Source: Aeromonas cavernicola (lineage in GTDB: Bacteria; Pseudomonadota; Gammaproteobacteria; Enterobacterales; Aeromonadaceae). Taken from it: 55,538 bases of DNA. How positions within the stretch are numbered: the stretch's first letter is position 1; each line of letters starts with the position of its first letter. Below, one piece after another: positions 1 to 9,375 of this stretch. The notes beneath the pieces are model-generated. The model saw only the letters and a list, made by a program, of their open reading frames with translations, was not told the origin of the DNA and ran no database searches. The stretch covers positions 1 through 55,538 of the forward strand of contig NZ_PGGC01000050.1 of assembly GCF_002795305.1 (NCBI RefSeq). Reading direction: 5' to 3'. A program made the position numbers and the translations under genes.

Positions 1-2
1 GT

Positions 3-890
3 GACGACGCCGTGCTCGCCAGCAACACCTCCACCATTCCCATCTCCCTGCTGGCCAAGGGGCTGAAGCGCCCGCAGAACTTCTGCGGCATGCACTTCTT
101 CAACCCGGTGCACCGCATGCCACTGGTGGAGATCATCCGCGGCGAGCAGACCTCCGATGAAACCATCAACCGCGTGGTGGCCTATGCCGCCGCCATGGGC
201 AAGTCCCCGGTGGTGGTCAACGACTGCCCGGGCTTCTTCGTCAACCGGGTGCTGTTCCCCTACTTCTTCGGCTTCAACAAGCTGGTCGCCGATGGCGCCG
301 ACTTCGCCGCCGTCGACAAGGTGATGGAGAAAGAGTTCGGCTGGCCCATGGGCCCCGCCTACCTGCTGGACGTAGTCGGCATCGACACCGGTCACCATGC
401 CGGTGACGTGATGGCGCAGGGCTTCCCGGCACGCATGAGCAAGGAAGGTCGCACTGCCATCGACGTGATGTACGAAGTGAACCGCTTCGGTCAGAAGAAC
501 AGCAAGGGCTTCTACGCCTACGAGCAGGACAAGAAGGGCAAGCCGAAGAAGGTGGCCGACGCAGCTAGCTACGAGCTGCTGGCCCCCATTGCCAAGCCGA
601 AACAGGATTTCGACAAGGACGCCATCATCGCTCGCATGATGATCCCGATGATCAACGAGGTGGTGCTTTGCCTCGAAGAGGGCATCGTTGCCACGCCAGC
701 CGAAGCCGACATTGCGCTGGTCTACGGGCTGGGTTTCCCCCCCTTCCGTGGTGGCGTGTTCCGTTATCTCGATACCATCGGGTTGGCCGCTTATGTGGCG
801 CAAGCCGACCAGTATGCCGACTTGGGCCCGCTCTACCGCGTCAGCGACCGCTTGCGCGAGATGGCCGCCCAAGGCAACACCTTCTACTGA
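3..890 (+). CDS. fadB: Fatty acid oxidation complex subunit alpha, FadB (3' part)
   Basis: This is the C-terminal 295 residues of the multifunctional beta-oxidation alpha subunit. The reading frame is open from the window edge, so the N-terminal enoyl-CoA hydratase part lies outside. What is visible is the L-3-hydroxyacyl-CoA dehydrogenase region: the SNTSTIPI segment, then [17 protein letters not shown] with the His expected to be catalytic in this family, the [11 protein letters not shown] segment, and a second dehydrogenase C-terminal domain near the end ([23 protein letters not shown]). The enzyme oxidises 3-hydroxyacyl-CoA with NAD+ in the cytosol, in a complex with FadA. fadA follows 21 bp downstream, the usual fadBA operon order. 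Nothing looks damaged. Confidence 0.96.
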   Translation, partial: DDAVLASNTSTIPISLLAKGLKRPQNFCGMHFFNPVHRMPLVEIIRGEQTSDETINRVVAYAAAMGKSPVVVNDCPGFFVNRVLFPYFFGFNKLVADGADFAAVDKVMEKEFGWPMGPAYLLDVVGIDTGHHAGDVMAQGFPARMSKEGRTAIDVMYEVNRFGQKNSKGFYAYEQDKKGKPKKVADAASYELLAPIAKPKQDFDKDAIIARMMIPMINEVVLCLEEGIVATPAEADIALVYGLGFPPFRGGVFRYLDTIGLAAYVAQADQYADLGPLYRVSDRLREMAAQGNTFY

Positions 891-2075
<1,185 letters not shown>

Positions 2076-2186
2076 ACCCGACCCGCACGCGCAATGTGAA
2101 CAAGTAGTGAGCTAGGTGAAATCGACCTAGTAGTGACTTACGGTGGTGGTGCCATCTTGCAACGCCACCGACTGGATCTGCGCGTT

Positions 2187-2220
2187 GGCCGCTCTCGCTT
2201 GAGGCGGCCTTTTTTTTGTT
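2187..2220 (+). terminator. Rho-independent terminator of fadBA
   Basis: GGCCGC and GCGGCC form a stem around a 10-nt loop (TCTCGCTTGA), followed directly by a run of eight T. It lies 112 bp after fadA. The rest of 2076-2336 shows no gene. Confidence 0.8.
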
Positions 2221-2336
2221 TTCAGTCAGTTAGCGTTAATGGCCGATCTTGGCCTGCACATTTGATAGGACGCTAACTTGCTTTTTGCGGTCCCGACAGG
2301 TTCAATCTGCACAAAAATGGGTGGATACACATACAT

Positions 2337-3059
2337 ATGTCAATGAGCAAACAGTTGCTGATCGTCGATGACGACCAAGAGATCCGCGAGCTGCTCAACG
2401 AGTACCTGACCCGAGCGGGCTTTGCAGTATTAACCGCAGCAGAAGGGGATGAGATGCGCCAGCAACTCGCCCTGCACAGTCCGGACCTGATTATTCTGGA
2501 TATCATGATGCCCGGCGACGATGGGTTTACCCTCTGCCAACAGATCCGGCGTGACTCTCAAGTGCCCATCATCATGCTGACTGCCGCCTCCGACGAAGCC
2601 GATCGGGTGATCGGCCTTGAGCTGGGGGCCGATGACTATATCGCCAAGCCCTTCAGCCCCCGCGAGCTACTCGCCCGGATCAAAGCGCTGCTAAGGCGCG
2701 CCGAATTTCGCCAGCCAGAAAAAGAGAAGGAGCCGAGCCGCCGCCTGCGGTTTGCCGAGTGGACCCTCGACACCCTGAGCCACCAGCTCACCCGCGACGA
2801 CGGCAGCCTGTTGGATCTCTCTGGCAGCGATGCCCAGTTGCTTGGCATGTTGTTGCAACAACCCGGGGTGGTACTGGATCGGGATACCATCTCCGATGCG
2901 ACCCGTGGCCGCGAAAGCCTGCCGATGGAACGGGGGATCGACGTGCAGATCAGCCGACTACGCCAAAAACTGGGGGATAACGGCAAGAGCCCACGGATCA
3001 TCAAAACCATTCGCGGCAGCGGTTACATGCTGATCGCCGAGGTACACGAGCTGCCATGA
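2337..3059 (+). CDS. OmpR-family response regulator (GltR-like)
   Basis: A 240-aa DNA-binding response regulator. The receiver domain (about 6-120) shows the acidic pair in IVDDDQE, the phosphoacceptor Asp55 in LIILDIMMPG, the Thr in IIMLTAAS and the Lys in YIAKPFSP. The C-terminal winged helix (about 140-235) ends with the typical RGSGYML signature. The stop overlaps the start of the next gene, a histidine kinase, in an ATGA. A sugar-binding protein resembling Pseudomonas GtsA follows the kinase. In Pseudomonas a comparable pair (GltR/GtrS) controls glucose transport, so a role in sugar sensing is inferred here. The ATG at 2337 is used; a second ATG two codons on is also possible. Confidence 0.93.
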   Translation: MSMSKQLLIVDDDQEIRELLNEYLTRAGFAVLTAAEGDEMRQQLALHSPDLIILDIMMPGDDGFTLCQQIRRDSQVPIIMLTAASDEADRVIGLELGADDYIAKPFSPRELLARIKALLRRAEFRQPEKEKEPSRRLRFAEWTLDTLSHQLTRDDGSLLDLSGSDAQLLGMLLQQPGVVLDRDTISDATRGRESLPMERGIDVQISRLRQKLGDNGKSPRIIKTIRGSGYMLIAEVHELP

Positions 3060-4489
3060 GCCACACCTGGTCGTGGCGGGCACTGCTGCCCCGCTCCCTG
3101 CTGTCACGGATGATCTTGCTGCTATTGCTGGCGATTTTGTTGTCGCAAACCATTTTGACCGGCATCTGGATGCAGCAGATCCAAAAGCGTGAGCTGGAAG
3201 GGATGCTCAGTACCTCCCGTAACTTGGCCATGTCGGCCGCGTCAACGGTCAGCTTCTTTAAGTCACTGCCACTGCAATATCGCCATATCGCGCTGGATCA
3301 GTTGCGCAATATGGGCGGCAGCCGCTTCTTCGTGTCGCTCAACGAGGATGAAATCCATATTCGGGCCATTCCCGACAGTGAGCGCAAAACGCTGGTGCTG
3401 CGGGAAGTGCAAAAAGTGCTAGCCGGTAAACTCTCCGATGCGATGACGATCAAAGTCGATTTTTCCCGGCCCGATGAGTTGCACGTCTTTAACAACGAGA
3501 CCCTACTGGCTGACTTACCCTCCTCGTGGGCACGCTATGCCTTGTCGCTTGAGCCTCTTAATCCGCCAATTTTGGTGACGCAGATTGAGATCAAACCGGG
3601 AGAGTGGCTCTATCTGCCAGCGCCTTACATGACGCTGGATGACACCGTGATGCCAAGCAATCAGCTGCGTTTTATCGCCCTGATGACGGTGTTTCTCTGT
3701 TTCTTCACCTTTATGTTGGTGCGCTGGCAAACTCGGCCACTGCGCCGCCTCGCCAAGGCCGCCGTCAATTTAGGCAAAGATATCGATCAGCCTCCTCTCA
3801 AGGAAGAGGGGGCCTCGGAGATCGTGGCGGCAACCCGCGCCTTTAACATCATGCAACACCGCATTCGCCGTTATATCGATGATCGGGAGCGGCTGTTCAG
3901 CTCGATTTCCCACGATCTCAAAACCCCCATCACCCGGCTGCGGTTGCGGGTTGAACTGCTTGGTAATGAGCAGCAAATTGGCAAGTTCAACAAGGATCTC
4001 GACGAGCTAGAGCTGATGGTGAAAGGGGCGCTGCAGACGGTGAAAGAGACCGATATTCACGAGAATATCGAGCAAATCGACATCAATGCCCTGCTTGAAC
4101 AGATGGCGGAGTCGCTCAATCTTCACGACCAACGGCTGACCATCGAAGGCCACTGCAAGTGGCCCTATCGTGGCAAGCTGCTGGCCCTCAAGCGCTGCAT
4201 CGGCAATCTGTTCGATAACGGCATCCGCTATGGCCAACGGGTACGCGTCATCATCATGGATGACGCCGAGATCCTGACCCTGTTCATCATGGATGAGGGA
4301 CCCGGCCTGCCCCCCGACCAGTTTGAACGGATCTTCGAACCCTATTATCGGCTCAGCACGGATCAAGCGGGCTCAGGCTTAGGTCTGGGGATCGCCCGCA
4401 ACATCGCCCACGCCCACGGCGGCGATCTGGTGCTGGAAAATCGTCCGCAAGGTGGTTTGCAAGCCACGCTCTCGTTACCAAGGCAGTAA
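3056..4489 (+). CDS. Membrane sensor histidine kinase (GtrS-like)
   Basis: A 477-aa inner-membrane sensor kinase. One membrane segment lies near residues 17-37 and a second near 204-224, enclosing a periplasmic sensor region of about 165 residues. Then follow HAMP (about 225-278), a HisKA helix with the phosphorylated His286 in FSSISHDLKTP, and an ATPase domain with the N box NLFDNGIRYG, G1 DEGPGLP and G2 SGLGLGIA. It overlaps the response regulator by 4 nt and is followed 5 bp later by a periplasmic binding protein, so the three genes almost certainly form an operon. The periplasmic domain is a plausible docking site for that binding protein; this is inference. Confidence 0.93.
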   Translation: MSHTWSWRALLPRSLLSRMILLLLLAILLSQTILTGIWMQQIQKRELEGMLSTSRNLAMSAASTVSFFKSLPLQYRHIALDQLRNMGGSRFFVSLNEDEIHIRAIPDSERKTLVLREVQKVLAGKLSDAMTIKVDFSRPDELHVFNNETLLADLPSSWARYALSLEPLNPPILVTQIEIKPGEWLYLPAPYMTLDDTVMPSNQLRFIALMTVFLCFFTFMLVRWQTRPLRRLAKAAVNLGKDIDQPPLKEEGASEIVAATRAFNIMQHRIRRYIDDRERLFSSISHDLKTPITRLRLRVELLGNEQQIGKFNKDLDELELMVKGALQTVKETDIHENIEQIDINALLEQMAESLNLHDQRLTIEGHCKWPYRGKLLALKRCIGNLFDNGIRYGQRVRVIIMDDAEILTLFIMDEGPGLPPDQFERIFEPYYRLSTDQAGSGLGLGIARNIAHAHGGDLVLENRPQGGLQATLSLPRQ

Positions 4490-4494
4490 ATGGT

Positions 4495-5733
4495 ATGAAA
4501 TGGTGTCTGTTGTCCCTTAGCGCGCTGCTCTCCCCTGCGGTGAGTGCGGCGCAGGTCGAGGTGCTCCATTGGTGGACCTCGGGTGGTGAGGCCCGTGCAG
4601 TGGAAGTGCTCAAGTCACAATGGGTGGCGCAAGGCAATCAGTGGAGCGATTTTGCCGTACAAGGGGGCGGCGGCAAGAGCGCCATGACGGTGCTGAAAAG
4701 TCGCGCGCTGGCCGCCAATCCGCCGGAGGCCGCCAACCTGAAGGGCTACGAGCTCAAAGAGTGGGCCGGATTGGGCTTTTTGCGCGATCTAACCCCCATG
4801 GCTGAGCAGCTTGGTTGGTATGATCAACTGCCACCAATGATCCGCGAGAGCCTGAGCCAACAGGGGGCCCTGATGGCGGTGCCCACCGGTATCCATCGGG
4901 TCAACTGGCTGTGGCTCAACCGCAAGGTATTCGAGCAGCAGCAGCTGACTCCGCCCGGCGACTGGGCCCAGTTTGTCACCATCGCCGAGCAGCTCAAGCG
5001 AGAGGGCATCACCCCGCTCGCCATCGGCAATGAGCCTTGGCAGCTCGCAGTGTTGTTTGAAGTGGTAGCGCTGGGGGAAGGGGGCAAGGCCTTTTACCGC
5101 AAGGCGTTTCTCGACCAAGAGAGCGCCACCCTGACTGGCCCCGACATGGTGCGGGTGCTGACTCGCTTCCAGCAGCTGCGCAGCTATGTGCCGCAAAAAT
5201 ATGCGGGGATGAAGTGGCATCAGGCAACCAATCTGCTGGAAAGTGGTGGGGCGGCGATGCAGCTGATGGGGGACTGGGTCAAAGGGGAGCTGAGCGCCGG
5301 TCACTATCGGCCGGGCGAAGACATCATCTGCCTGCCAAGCCCCGGCAGCCAAGGGCTGTTTAGCTACAACCTCGACTCCATCGCCCTGTTCAAACAGCGC
5401 GACCCGGCCCAGAACCATGCCCAAAACCAGCTGGTTAACCTGCTGATGACCCCGACATTCCAGCAGCAATTTAACCAAGCCAAAGGCTCGATCCCGGCGC
5501 TCATTAAGCTGGATATGAAGGGATTTGATCGGTGTGCTATTCGATCTCATCAAGATTTTTTACTGGCAGAACAGCAAGATAGTCTGTTACCCAGCATGGC
5601 CGAGGGGATGGCCGTGCCGACCAACATGCGCCAAGCGATCATGGATGTGCTCAGTAGCTTCTTTAACGACCCCAGCGCAGATCCGCAGCAGACTGCGCTG
5701 CACCTAGAGCGGGCCATGCGCTCGACCCGCTGA
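4495..5733 (+). CDS. Periplasmic sugar-binding protein, GtsA-like, without transporter genes
   Basis: A 412-aa ABC-type solute-binding protein with a clear signal peptide (cleavage probably after PAVSA-A, near residue 19). Segments match, from memory, the glucose-binding protein of the Pseudomonas gts system: VEVLHWWTSGGEA, MTVLKSRALAANPPEA, IHRVNWLWLN, MGDWVKGE, FSYNLDSIA, KGSIPA and FFNDPSADP. No permease or ATPase genes accompany it, and a terminator follows directly. Because it sits behind a kinase/regulator pair, it may present sugar to the kinase rather than feed a transporter. Alternatively it may serve a transporter encoded elsewhere. The ligand is not established. Confidence 0.88.
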   Translation: MKWCLLSLSALLSPAVSAAQVEVLHWWTSGGEARAVEVLKSQWVAQGNQWSDFAVQGGGGKSAMTVLKSRALAANPPEAANLKGYELKEWAGLGFLRDLTPMAEQLGWYDQLPPMIRESLSQQGALMAVPTGIHRVNWLWLNRKVFEQQQLTPPGDWAQFVTIAEQLKREGITPLAIGNEPWQLAVLFEVVALGEGGKAFYRKAFLDQESATLTGPDMVRVLTRFQQLRSYVPQKYAGMKWHQATNLLESGGAAMQLMGDWVKGELSAGHYRPGEDIICLPSPGSQGLFSYNLDSIALFKQRDPAQNHAQNQLVNLLMTPTFQQQFNQAKGSIPALIKLDMKGFDRCAIRSHQDFLLAEQQDSLLPSMAEGMAVPTNMRQAIMDVLSSFFNDPSADPQQTALHLERAMRSTR

Positions 5734-5746
5734 TCGCCATCAATAA

Positions 5747-5771
5747 CAAAGGCGGCATCATGCCGCCTTTG
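5747..5771. terminator. Hairpin terminator
   Basis: CAAAGGCGGCA and TGCCGCCTTTG form an 11-bp perfect stem around TCA. It ends the sugar-binding protein operon and also faces the convergent small gene at 5792-5983, so it may work in both directions. Confidence 0.75.
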
Positions 5772-5791
5772 TTCGCTCCTGCCGGTGAGGG

Positions 5792-5983
5792 TCAGGATGG
5801 ATCGTTTTCATCTTCATCATCATCGTAGCAATCGCTAAATTCGATCCAGACCCCTAATCCCACCATCACTAGGGTACCAAACCAAGTGCCGGTATTACCG
5901 ATTGGACTCCCCATCACCATCATGGCGAAAGATAAAAAACCCATGCCTGCATAGGCTTGTAACCTGCTGTAAGAGACCTGCAT
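5792..5983 (-). CDS. Small membrane protein with acidic tail, unknown
   Basis: A 63-aa protein of unknown function. The ATG at 5983 is preferred to an upstream in-frame start because AAGGAGGTG lies 5 to 13 nt before it, a very strong ribosome site. Two hydrophobic stretches (AGMGFLSFAMMVMGSPIG and TWFGTLVMVGLGVW) suggest a small inner-membrane hairpin protein. It ends in a strongly acidic tail (DDDEDENDPS). It stands alone between convergent and divergent neighbours. The strong ribosome site argues that it is a real gene. Confidence 0.6.
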   Translation of the reverse strand: MQVSYSRLQAYAGMGFLSFAMMVMGSPIGNTGTWFGTLVMVGLGVWIEFSDCYDDDEDENDPS

Positions 5984-6154
5984 ATTCACACCTCCTTGTT
6001 GAATATGGTTCAATTTTTATATTACTCATAAGCAGCAAACTCGGTAGGAAAAGCGTGAATTTTAGTGAGATGTGCTGCCTTATCAGGGCTTTGTTTGATT
6101 ATTTTTTAGCCCTGAGTATCATTGGCCGCCGAATAGCGTGAGGGTGGATAATAG

Positions 6155-6400
6155 ATGAGTGATTTATTCTGCGGTGCAACCCATGAGCTCGATGCCATCG
6201 GCTTGCGCTGCCCAGAACCCGTGATGATGGTGCGTAAAAAAATCCGCCTGATTGGCGAAGGGGAGACCCTGTTGGTGCATGCCGATGATCCATCCACCAC
6301 CCGCGATATTCCCAGTTTCTGCCGCTTTATGGATCACACCCTGATTGCCAGCGAGACAGACCAACTGCCCTACCGCTACCTGATCCGTAAGGGTCAGTAA
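6155..6400 (+). CDS. tusA: Sulfur carrier protein TusA
   Basis: An 81-aa sulfurtransferase carrier. The family motif [17 protein letters not shown] is present with the single functional Cys in CPEP, which carries a persulfide from IscS to the TusBCD relay for 2-thiouridine formation in tRNA. Length equals E. coli TusA (81 aa). The C-terminal half has the expected [16 protein letters not shown] segment. A RidA-family gene follows 20 bp downstream and is probably co-transcribed. Confidence 0.95.
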   Translation: MSDLFCGATHELDAIGLRCPEPVMMVRKKIRLIGEGETLLVHADDPSTTRDIPSFCRFMDHTLIASETDQLPYRYLIRKGQ

Positions 6401-6420
6401 TCCCGAGCAACGGAGTTCCC

Positions 6421-6768
6421 ATGCCCACTATTACCCGAATCGGCACCACCCAGCGTTGGTCTGATGTCGTCATCCACAACGGCACCCTCTACGTGGTGGA
6501 AGTGCCCGCGACCGATGAAGCGGATATTCACCAGCAAACCCGCGAAGTGCTGAGCAGCCTGCAACGCCTGCTAGAAGCCAATGGCTCCGGCGTCGACAAG
6601 ATCCTGATGGCCAATATTTATCTCAAAGACATTGGCGACATCGCGGCGTTCAATGCCCTGTGGGATCAGTGGATTCCTACTGGCACCGCACCGGTGCGGG
6701 CCTGTGTGCAAGCGCGCCTCGCCCATGAAGGCTACAAGGTGGAAGTGCAGCTGACGGCTGCTGTTTAA
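6421..6768 (+). CDS. RidA/YoaB-family protein
   Basis: A 115-aa member of the Rid (YjgF/YER057c/UK114) superfamily, closest in feel to the YoaB-type subgroup. Visible family segments are the QTREVLSSLQRLLEANG helix, ILMANIYLKDI, and APVRACVQARLA with the conserved Arg of the trimer-interface pocket. RidA proper deaminates reactive enamine/imine intermediates from PLP enzymes; the activity of this subgroup is less certain. An ACGGAG site precedes the ATG. It is probably in one transcript with tusA and ends at the terminator at 6791. Confidence 0.85.
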   Translation: MPTITRIGTTQRWSDVVIHNGTLYVVEVPATDEADIHQQTREVLSSLQRLLEANGSGVDKILMANIYLKDIGDIAAFNALWDQWIPTGTAPVRACVQARLAHEGYKVEVQLTAAV

Positions 6769-6790
6769 CTTAGCGCCCGCCGCAACCGAA

Positions 6791-6820
6791 AAGGCCCCGC
6801 CATTGCTGGCGGGGCCTTTT
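6791..6820. terminator. Bidirectional terminator between convergent genes
   Basis: AAGGCCCCGC and GCGGGGCCTT form a 10-bp stem with an 8-nt loop and T/A tracts on both sides. It lies between the RidA-family gene (+) and the OmpA-family lipoprotein (-) and can serve both. Confidence 0.8.
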
Positions 6821-6841
6821 GCTACCTGAACCTCGGGCGAC

Positions 6842-7498
6842 TTAGGCGGTCGGCGTCAGGGTAATGGTCACGCGGCGGTTCTGCGCCTTGCCCTCGGCGG
6901 TGCTGTTGCTGGCAACCGGCTGATCTGGGCCAACGCCCGTGGTGGCGATACGGCTACCGGCCACCCCGTGGCCAATCAGCTGGGCAGCGACGGAATCCGC
7001 CCGATCACGGGAGAGCTTCATGTTCAGGTCACGAGCACCAGTGCTGTCGGTGTGGCCAACCACGTTCAGGCGAGTTTTGTCGAACTCGGCCACCACCATG
7101 GCGACGCCAGAAAGGGTGTTGGCGCCAGCGGCTTTGAGCTGGGAACTGGCGCTATCGAAGGTAACGTTGTTGGGCATATTGAGGATCAGCTCGTCACCAT
7201 TACGGGTGACGCTCACCCCAGTGCCTTCAAGCTTCTCGCGCAGCTTGGCTTCTTGCACGTCCATGTAGTAGCCGATACCGCCACCCAGCGCCGCCCCTGC
7301 GGCCACTCCAGTCAGAATCCCCTTTTTGCGATCCCCTTTGCTGGAGGAGAGCGCCCCGACCGCCGCCCCCGCAGCGGCGCCAGCCAGCACGCCCCACGCC
7401 CCTTTGGAGGTCTGGGATTCGCCAGTGTAGGGGTTAGTTGTACAGCCACTGAGGGCAACGGTCAGCGCCAACGCTGGCACCAAAATTTTGGCTCGCAT
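6842..7498 (-). CDS. OmpA-family outer-membrane lipoprotein (YiaD-like)
   Basis: A 218-aa lipoprotein. The ATG at 7498 follows AGAGG and begins a lipoprotein signal with lipobox LSGC; the Cys would be lipidated. A Gly/Ala-rich region follows (GVLAGAAAGAAVGALSS, GVAAGAALGGGIGYYMD), as in glycine-zipper members such as YiaD. The C-terminal OmpA domain (about 100-215) has NVTFDSASSQLKAAG, the peptidoglycan-binding TRLNVVGHTDSTGARDLNMKLS motif and NRRVTITLTP. It probably links the outer membrane to peptidoglycan. It is transcribed alone, convergent with the RidA-family gene. Confidence 0.9.
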   Translation of the reverse strand: MRAKILVPALALTVALSGCTTNPYTGESQTSKGAWGVLAGAAAGAAVGALSSSKGDRKKGILTGVAAGAALGGGIGYYMDVQEAKLREKLEGTGVSVTRNGDELILNMPNNVTFDSASSQLKAAGANTLSGVAMVVAEFDKTRLNVVGHTDSTGARDLNMKLSRDRADSVAAQLIGHGVAGSRIATTGVGPDQPVASNSTAEGKAQNRRVTITLTPTA

Positions 7499-7637
7499 GA
7501 AAAAACCTCTAGTAATCATCTAATCCGGCCCTATGCCGGGTGCCGAATTGTAACCTGCCTGCACGCCATTGCCTGACGCAAGCCTGAATTAACCGCGAGA
7601 GTGGTGTCTTTTTGCACAACTAACAGGAATGCCCCAA

Positions 7638-8210
7638 TTAGCGCGGCAGCTGACACTCGCGGTGGCAAGGACAGCTGACCAGATGATCGTTCACCATTCC
7701 CACCGCCTGCATAAAGGCGTAACAGATGGTGCTGCCGACAAAGTTGAAGCCGAGCTTCTTGAGCGCCTTCGCCATGGCATCCGACTCCGCTGAGGTGGCC
7801 GGAATATCGCCGTTACCCTGGCGCTGGTTGACCATGGGGGCACCGCCGACAAAGCCCCACAGGTAATCGGCAAAGTCGATGCCCTGCTGCTGCAACGCCA
7901 GATAAGCGCGGGCATTTCTGATGATCGACTGCACCTTGAGTCGGTTGCGGATAATGCCGCTGTCCTGCATCAATCTATCCACATCCTGCTCGTCGAACTG
8001 GGCAATCTGCACCGGATCAAAGTCGGCATAGGCGCGGTAATAGCTGTCAGTGCGCTTCAAGATGGTGATCCACGACAGCCCCGCCTGCTGGCCGTCGAGG
8101 CAGAGCTTGGCAAACAGCTCGCGGGCGTCATAGACCGGCCGGCCCCACTGCTGGTCATGGTACTGAATATATTCTGGGTCTTTGGTTACCCAGGCGCAGC
8201 GCAGTTCCAT
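7638..8210 (-). CDS. tag: DNA-3-methyladenine glycosylase I (Tag)
   Basis: A 190-aa base-excision repair enzyme that removes 3-methyladenine from alkylated DNA. Family features are the N-terminal RCAWVTKDPEYIQYHDQQWG segment, the LFAKLCLDGQQAGLSWITIL helix-hairpin-helix region, and the C-terminal zinc ligands in DHLVSCPCHREC. Length is typical of Tag (187 aa in E. coli). It is divergent from glyQ, with a 211-bp intergenic region. Confidence 0.95.
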   Translation of the reverse strand: MELRCAWVTKDPEYIQYHDQQWGRPVYDARELFAKLCLDGQQAGLSWITILKRTDSYYRAYADFDPVQIAQFDEQDVDRLMQDSGIIRNRLKVQSIIRNARAYLALQQQGIDFADYLWGFVGGAPMVNQRQGNGDIPATSAESDAMAKALKKLGFNFVGSTICYAFMQAVGMVNDHLVSCPCHRECQLPR

Positions 8211-8421
8211 CCTACGTATCTCCGGTGATTAGGTTGATACCCGAGCGGCTCATGGCGCTGGGCAACGTGGCGCGTAAAGCGCCAATATCGACGGCGTAAC
8301 GGGGCTCAATCTCATGAATCCCCTGCAATTTCGCCTATTATCCGACCATGCCAGACGGTATACTCCCTCGGTTCACATTCAGCAAATCTTGCTCTGATTT
8401 TCACTTCGCGCGAAAAAAATT

Positions 8422-9366
8422 ATGCAAAAATTCGATGTCAAAACCTTTCAGGGCCTGATCCTGCAGCTGCAGGACTATTGGTCCCGCCAGGGCTGTACCA
8501 TCATTCAGCCGCTGGATATGGAAGTGGGTGCCGGTACGTCCCACCCCATGACCTGCTTACGCGCGCTGGGCCCAGAGCCCATCGCCTGCGCCTACGTGCA
8601 ACCGTCCCGCCGTCCGACTGACGGCCGCTACGGTGAAAACCCGAACCGCCTGCAGCACTACTACCAGTTCCAGGTGATCATCAAGCCTTCCCCCGACAAC
8701 ATTCAGGAACTCTATCTGGGCTCCCTGAAAGAGCTGGGCATGGATCCTGAAATCCATGACATCCGCTTCGTGGAAGACAACTGGGAAAACCCGACACTGG
8801 GTGCCTGGGGTCTGGGTTGGGAAGTGTGGCTGAACGGCATGGAAGTGACCCAGTTCACCTACTTCCAGCAGGTTGGCGGCCTCGAGTGCAAGCCGGTCAC
8901 CGGCGAGATCACCTACGGTCTCGAGCGTCTGGCCATGTACATTCAGGGCGTAGACAGCGTCTACGATCTGGTCTGGTCTGACGGCCCGCTGGGCAAGACC
9001 ACCTACGGCGACGTGTTCCACCAGAACGAAGTGGAGCAATCCACCTACAACTTCGAACACGCCGATGTGGAGTTCCTGTTCCACTGCTTCGAGCAGTACG
9101 AGAAGGAAGCCCAGAACCTGCTGGCACTGGAAAAACCGCTGCCGCTGCCTGCCTACGAGCGCATCCTCAAAGCCGCTCACTCCTTCAACCTGCTGGATGC
9201 CCGCAAGGCCATCTCGGTCACCGAGCGTCAGCGCTACATCCTGCGCATTCGCACCCTGACCAAGGCGGTGGCGGAAGCCTACTACGCCTCCCGCGAAGCG
9301 CTGGGCTTCCCGATGTGCCAGCGCAGCGACGAAGAGCGTCAGCGCAGTGAGAACAAGCAAGGTTAA
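8422..9366 (+). CDS. glyQ: Glycine--tRNA ligase alpha subunit
   Basis: A 314-aa alpha subunit of the bacterial alpha2beta2 glycyl-tRNA synthetase; it carries the class II catalytic core. Hallmarks are [17 protein letters not shown], the [11 protein letters not shown] segment, [16 protein letters not shown] and [23 protein letters not shown] motif 2/3 regions. Length and order are standard. glyS follows 9 bp later, so the two are co-transcribed and made in equal amounts. Confidence 0.98.
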   Translation: MQKFDVKTFQGLILQLQDYWSRQGCTIIQPLDMEVGAGTSHPMTCLRALGPEPIACAYVQPSRRPTDGRYGENPNRLQHYYQFQVIIKPSPDNIQELYLGSLKELGMDPEIHDIRFVEDNWENPTLGAWGLGWEVWLNGMEVTQFTYFQQVGGLECKPVTGEITYGLERLAMYIQGVDSVYDLVWSDGPLGKTTYGDVFHQNEVEQSTYNFEHADVEFLFHCFEQYEKEAQNLLALEKPLPLPAYERILKAAHSFNLLDARKAISVTERQRYILRIRTLTKAVAEAYYASREALGFPMCQRSDEERQRSENKQG

Positions 9367-9375
9367 GGAACGGAC

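Noticed and set aside
4489..4494. Reading the sugar-binding gene as part of a full ABC transporter operon
   Set aside because: A terminator follows directly and no permease or ATPase genes are nearby.
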